A DNA stretch of 64,000 bases from NCBI RefSeq assembly GCF_019075875.1, contig NZ_JAHOOZ010000001.1, positions 496,001 through 560,000 of the forward strand, in the 5' to 3' direction. Positions 61,181-64,000 of this stretch are shown piece after piece. Under the pieces are notes generated by a model. The model searched no databases, was not told the DNA's origin, and worked only from the letters and a program-made list of their open reading frames with translations. This DNA is from Novosphingobium sp. G106 (GTDB lineage: Bacteria > Pseudomonadota > Alphaproteobacteria > Sphingomonadales > Sphingomonadaceae). A program made the position numbers and the translations under genes. How positions within the stretch are numbered: the stretch's first letter is position 1; the number at the start of each line of letters is the position of its first letter.

Positions 61181-61768
61181 GTGCCAGGATTTGGGAAACG
61201 CGCGGGCGTGCTGGCCGGCATTCTGCTTCTGGGCGGCTGCGTCAGCTTTGGCGGCAAGCCGCCCAAGCAACTGATCGGACTGACCGCCACGACCACCGCG
61301 CCCGCCGGCGAACTCGCCAGCACGACAAGGGGCGATGCGATCGTCGTGCTCGATCCCGAGGCCGAGCGCCGGCTCGATGTCCAGCGCGTGCCGGTGCAGG
61401 TCGACGATACGACGATTGCCTATCTCAAGGACGCGACCTGGGTCGAGCGCCCCGCGCGCCAGTTCCGCCGCCTGCTGGCCGAGACGATCCGCGCCAAGGG
61501 CAAGCGGCTGGTGGTAGAGGCCGGCGATGCCAGCGAGCTCGGCAAGACCACGCTCGGCGGTCGGTTGCTCGATATGGGCTATGACGCGCGGAACCAGTCG
61601 GTCGTGGTGCGCTTCGACGCTTTGCGTTCGGACGTCGGCGGCACTGTAATGTCGCGGCGCTTCGAGGCGACCGTGACGGGCGTTTCGCCGAAGACCGAAA
61701 GCGTCGCCCCCGCACTCAACAAGGCGGCGAACGAAGTGGCAGCGCAAGTCGCGGACTGGGTCGGCTAG
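61181..61768 (+). CDS. ABC transporter auxiliary lipoprotein (PqiC-like)
   Basis: This 195-residue protein has a lipoprotein signal peptide ending in the lipobox LGGC (GILLLGGC). The mature part has VQRVPVQVDDTTIAYLKDATWVERPARQFRRLLAETI, matching the ABC-type transport auxiliary lipoprotein family. PqiC-type lipoproteins support MCE systems at the outer membrane. It follows mlaD by 27 bases and probably replaces MlaC/MlaA as the periplasmic partner here. GTG start. Confidence 0.85.
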   Translation: MPGFGKRAGVLAGILLLGGCVSFGGKPPKQLIGLTATTTAPAGELASTTRGDAIVVLDPEAERRLDVQRVPVQVDDTTIAYLKDATWVERPARQFRRLLAETIRAKGKRLVVEAGDASELGKTTLGGRLLDMGYDARNQSVVVRFDALRSDVGGTVMSRRFEATVTGVSPKTESVAPALNKAANEVAAQVADWVG

Positions 61769-61786
61769 GGCCGAATATAAGAATCC

Positions 61787-61891
61787 TTGTCGCCTCTGCG
61801 AAGGCAGGGGCCCAGCCGAGCCATCGTTTTAAACGCCGCGCCGGCCGATGACGCGAGCTTATCTAGGCCCCTGCCTTCGCAGGGGCGACGG
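61787..61891. repeat. second REP-like doublet, overlapping a gene end
   Basis: Arms at 61787-61812 and 61866-61891 form an imperfect inverted repeat of the type at 7620-7725 (core GTCGCC..CTGCGAAGGCAGGGGCC, with mismatches in the left arm). The right arm supplies the last codons and stop of the hydrolase gene at 61863. Intergenic DNA between the lipoprotein gene and the hydrolase is otherwise empty. Confidence 0.8.
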
Positions 61892-62711
61892 AGTTGGGCT
61901 TCGTGATAGCCTGAGCGAGTTCGTCAAAAGCCGCACTGACGGCTGCCGGGTTCTCGATCCAGGGGAAGTGTCCGCCCGCCGCGATCGTGCGGAACTGCGC
62001 GTTGGGAGTGCGGAAGCGTTCCGCTTCCCAGCCGCCTTGCCAGACGATGCGATCCTCGGCGCCGGCCAGAACGAGCACCGGAACCGCGCTCGGCCACCAG
62101 GCGGCCTCGTAGATGTGGTCGAAATTGTCTTCCGACCAGTCCACCGCTGCGCTGTTGTAGGGCATCCGCGCCAGCAGCTCGCGTCCGGCGGCGAGGCCCG
62201 CCGGGGTGAAGTTCCATTTGGCGGAGGCCAAGGCGATGGCGGCGATATTCTCGTCTCTTCTGTCGCGTTCGTACAACTCTGTGGCGGCTTCGGGCAACGG
62301 ATGACGCGCGGTCATTTCGACGAAGCGCGGATGCCAGGTGCAATCCGGTGCGGTGTCGAGCAGCGCGATCCCGCGGACCAAGCCTTCGAGCGCAGGCGTG
62401 GCGAGCAAGTACATTCCGCCGGTCGAATGGCCGACGAAGACCGCGTCGGGCACAGCCTCTGCCGCTTCGATCAGCACTTGCGGCCAGTTAGCAAAGGGAT
62501 CGTCCGCCATGCCCGGCGCGGCGCGGTTCGAGCCGTCGCCTGGCAGGTCGATCAGCCAGATCGTGCCCGGCACATGCAGGCAGCCGGCCAGCTCGACGAG
62601 GCTCTCTGAACCGATCCCGGGACCGCCGGGCAGCAGCAGCCAGTTCAGGCTTCCGGCGCGGGCAGTATGCTGGCGCAGGCGCACGCCGGAGGGAGTGAAG
62701 CGTTCTTCCAT
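61863..62711 (-). CDS. alpha/beta hydrolase (3' end in a REP)
   Basis: This 282-residue hydrolase carries LLPGGPGIGS near the N-terminus, the nucleophile elbow GHSTGGMY, an acid region VLAGAEDRIV and the C-terminal histidine in GGHFPWI, a complete catalytic set. The last eight or so codons (VAPAKAGA) and the stop lie in the right arm of a REP doublet, so the natural end has probably been replaced or extended by the repeat. Function unknown; it resembles proline-iminopeptidase-like esterases. Confidence 0.85.
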   Translation of the reverse strand: MEERFTPSGVRLRQHTARAGSLNWLLLPGGPGIGSESLVELAGCLHVPGTIWLIDLPGDGSNRAAPGMADDPFANWPQVLIEAAEAVPDAVFVGHSTGGMYLLATPALEGLVRGIALLDTAPDCTWHPRFVEMTARHPLPEAATELYERDRRDENIAAIALASAKWNFTPAGLAAGRELLARMPYNSAAVDWSEDNFDHIYEAAWWPSAVPVLVLAGAEDRIVWQGGWEAERFRTPNAQFRTIAAGGHFPWIENPAAVSAAFDELAQAITKPNSVAPAKAGA

Positions 62712-62742
62712 GCCCGCGCTATAACGGGCTGAGCGGTGCGAT

Positions 62743-63036
62743 CTAGCCGTGCGCGCGCTTGCGGCGGGTGTCCCAGCCTTTGCGCGCAGCCGCCGAGCGT
62801 TGCTCGAAAGAGCCGGACTTGTGCGCCTTGCCGCCGCGCGAGGATGAGACGTGGGTATCCTTCCTGCCGCGGCCCGAGCCCGACTTGTTGCCGCCGCCGC
62901 TTTCCTTGTTCACCGTCGCCCAGGCGCGGCTTTCGGCTTCCTTCTTGGGTACCCCGCGATCCTCGTAGCCTTCCTCGATATGCTGGGCCTTGCGCTTCTG
63001 CTTGTCGGTATAGCTGCTCTTGTCGCCTCTCGGCAT
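62743..63036 (-). CDS. small basic stress-type protein
   Basis: This is a 97-residue, highly charged protein: MPRGDKSSYTDKQKRKAQHIEEGYEDRGVP, then KKEAESRAWATVNKE, a Gly/Ser-rich linker and a C-terminal RSAAARKGWDTRRKR. Similar proteins are sometimes labelled plasmid-stabilisation or stress-induced, by recollection. AAGGAG precedes ATG 63036 and an EcfG-like promoter lies just upstream, supporting a general-stress role. The longer upstream frame is unlikely. Confidence 0.78.
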   Translation of the reverse strand: MPRGDKSSYTDKQKRKAQHIEEGYEDRGVPKKEAESRAWATVNKESGGGNKSGSGRGRKDTHVSSSRGGKAHKSGSFEQRSAAARKGWDTRRKRAHG

Positions 63037-63058
63037 GACAGATCTCCTTTGCGGAGAT

Positions 63059-63084
63059 AACTTTAGCGCTGCTTTGGAAGTTCC
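63059..63084 (-). promoter_or_regulatory. candidate EcfG promoter for the small basic protein
   Basis: On the reverse strand, GGAAC is followed 17 bases later by AGTT, one mismatch from the EcfG pattern GGAAC-N16/17-CGTT. The start codon is 23 bases downstream, leaving a short leader that includes AAGGAG. Confidence 0.45.
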
Positions 63085-63177
63085 CGCCCCGGACCCCGAA
63101 CACGCCGTCCCTATGCCGCCTCTCATGTTTGTTTAACCGGAAGGCGGCTAATCTGCGTCCGATGCGGGAGAAGCTCG

Positions 63178-63543
63178 ATGATGTGGCGTATCGCATGTGG
63201 ACTTGCCTTGATCGCGACGATGGCCGGGAGCGCGGCGGCCCAGCCGCTGACGCCGTCGCCACTCACGCCCGATCAGAAAGGCTATATCGTCTATGATCGC
63301 TGCATGATGCATGCGGCGATCGTGGCGTCTCACACGGACGCCAGCGACGATGAAATATTTGCCCTCGCGAAAAGCCGCTGCGCATCGACCCGCGCGGCGG
63401 TGATCCTGGGGCAGGAAAACAACCGCGGCTACCTGGCCGCGCTGGACGCTGCCGATGCGGACAAATCGGCGCACTTCCCGGCCTGGATCAAAGGCGTGCG
63501 CGAGCGGCGCAGCACTGCCCAGGCAGGCATAGCCGTCAAGTAG
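63178..63543 (+). CDS. small exported hypothetical protein
   Basis: This is a 121-residue protein with a signal peptide (MMWRIACGLALIATMAGSAAAQ). The mature part has two cysteines (YDRCMMHAA and KSRCASTR) that could form a disulphide, with helical stretches. No family is recognised. It converges on the ATP12-type gene twelve bases later. Confidence 0.72.
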   Translation: MMWRIACGLALIATMAGSAAAQPLTPSPLTPDQKGYIVYDRCMMHAAIVASHTDASDDEIFALAKSRCASTRAAVILGQENNRGYLAALDAADADKSAHFPAWIKGVRERRSTAQAGIAVK

Positions 63544-63555
63544 GAGCGGCCTTCG

Positions 63556-64000
63556 CTACTCGCGCGCCAGCCGGGCGAAACGCATCGCGGTTTCGAACGT
63601 CGCCAGGCGCCTTTCGCGCAAGGCCTGCGCCTCGTAGTCCTGGCCCCAGAGTTCGACCTGCCAGTCTTCCTCGAGGTTGGCGACATTCCATAGCGCCTCG
63701 GCTTCGGCCTCGGGCGTCAGCGCGGCAAGCGCGATCACCAGCGAGGCGGCCAGGCTGGTCAGCGTGTTGAGCGCGGCGAGTTCGTGGTCGCTCGTCGCTT
63801 CGAGCACGGCCTGCATCCGCGCCAGCGTCGCGGCAGGCTGCGGCCGGTGCATGATCCCGCCGATCCGCTCGAAATGGACGTCCCAGCGCTGTTCGGCGGC
63901 GTGGAGCAGCGGCTCCCACATCTCCTCCTGGCGCTCGCGCAGCGGCTCGTCGGGCTCGGCGCGGTAGCAGAGCGTGTCGGTGCCCGCGAAAGCGACGAGG
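63556..64000 (-). CDS. ATP12-family F1-ATPase assembly chaperone (5' cut off)
   Basis: The frame runs off the window edge, so the start is missing. The visible 147 residues include DTLCYRAEPDEPLRERQEEMW, HFERIGGIMHRPQ, ALNTLTSLAASLVIALAAL and EALWNVANLEEDWQVELWGQD, a motif set characteristic of ATP12 chaperones, which help assemble the alpha subunit of F1-ATP synthase. The C-terminus ends FETAMRFARLARE. Homologues are common in alphaproteobacteria and mitochondria. Confidence 0.9.
   Translation of the reverse strand, partial: LVAFAGTDTLCYRAEPDEPLRERQEEMWEPLLHAAEQRWDVHFERIGGIMHRPQPAATLARMQAVLEATSDHELAALNTLTSLAASLVIALAALTPEAEAEALWNVANLEEDWQVELWGQDYEAQALRERRLATFETAMRFARLARE

Noticed and set aside
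1..64000. tRNA genes, CRISPR arrays, IS elements, prophage
   Set aside because: I looked for cloverleaf-like TTCGA/ACC ends, repeat-spacer arrays, transposase motifs and phage structural genes, and found none that I could support.

Overview
The window is chromosomal DNA from a high-G+C alphaproteobacterium, most likely a member of the Sphingomonadales (Sphingomonas/Novosphingobium type). This rests on gene content and recognised protein families (ATP12-type chaperone, DUF808 and TIGR02186 proteins, Mla operon with a STAS-MlaE fusion, trmD-rplS and rpsF-rpsR-rplI order), not on any database search. Genes are densely packed, and many adjoin by 1-7 nt overlaps. I see no tRNA, rRNA, CRISPR array, transposase or prophage.

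Layout. 1-2.5 kb: the end of a probable rimM, a tiny reverse gene, then vapB-vapC-membrane protein-trmD-rplS, in which every start overlaps the preceding stop. 2.6-13 kb: asd, a DUF4398-like secreted protein, a GFA protein and hydrolase pair, an ACE-like M2 peptidase, a REP doublet, small secreted or SnoaL/glycolipid-binding proteins, AMP nucleosidase, and the S6-S18-L9 operon. 13-26 kb: a Crp/Fnr regulator, a GST, membrane proteins, an SDR/esterase/TetR group with a 14-bp palindrome, a divergent Mur-ligase/LD-carboxypeptidase pair (probable murein recycling), fabD-fabG, dnaN and a ferredoxin-NADP reductase. 26-31.3 kb: two paralogous PAS-GGDEF-EAL-PilZ proteins, one membrane-bound and one soluble.

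31.3-45.4 kb looks like an accessory catabolic region: ABM monooxygenase, truncated hemoglobin, class II aldolase, PAS protein, MaoC-type dehydratase, exported Fe/Mn SOD, SnoaL-like, PPOX-type and hotdog proteins, a 2OG-Fe(II) oxygenase, enoyl-CoA hydratase, two tandem MFS transporters, phosphatase, EthD protein, cytochrome P450, methyltransferase and a glyoxalase I-type protein. The substrate cannot be read from sequence.

45.4-64 kb returns to household functions: NhaA, an NfrB-like glycosyltransferase with a frameshifted outer-membrane partner, TauE/SafE plus TIGR02186, HerA ATPase, MATE exporter coupled to queE, an unusual valS with two insertions, the mlaE-F-D-lipoprotein operon for lipid transport, a hydrolase whose 3' end lies in a second REP doublet, a small basic protein with an EcfG-like promoter, and the ATP12 chaperone cut by the window edge.

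The most unusual arrangement is the VapBC toxin-antitoxin module fused by overlapping frames to the essential tRNA methyltransferase gene trmD and ribosomal protein gene rplS. All functional calls come from motif reading and gene order.
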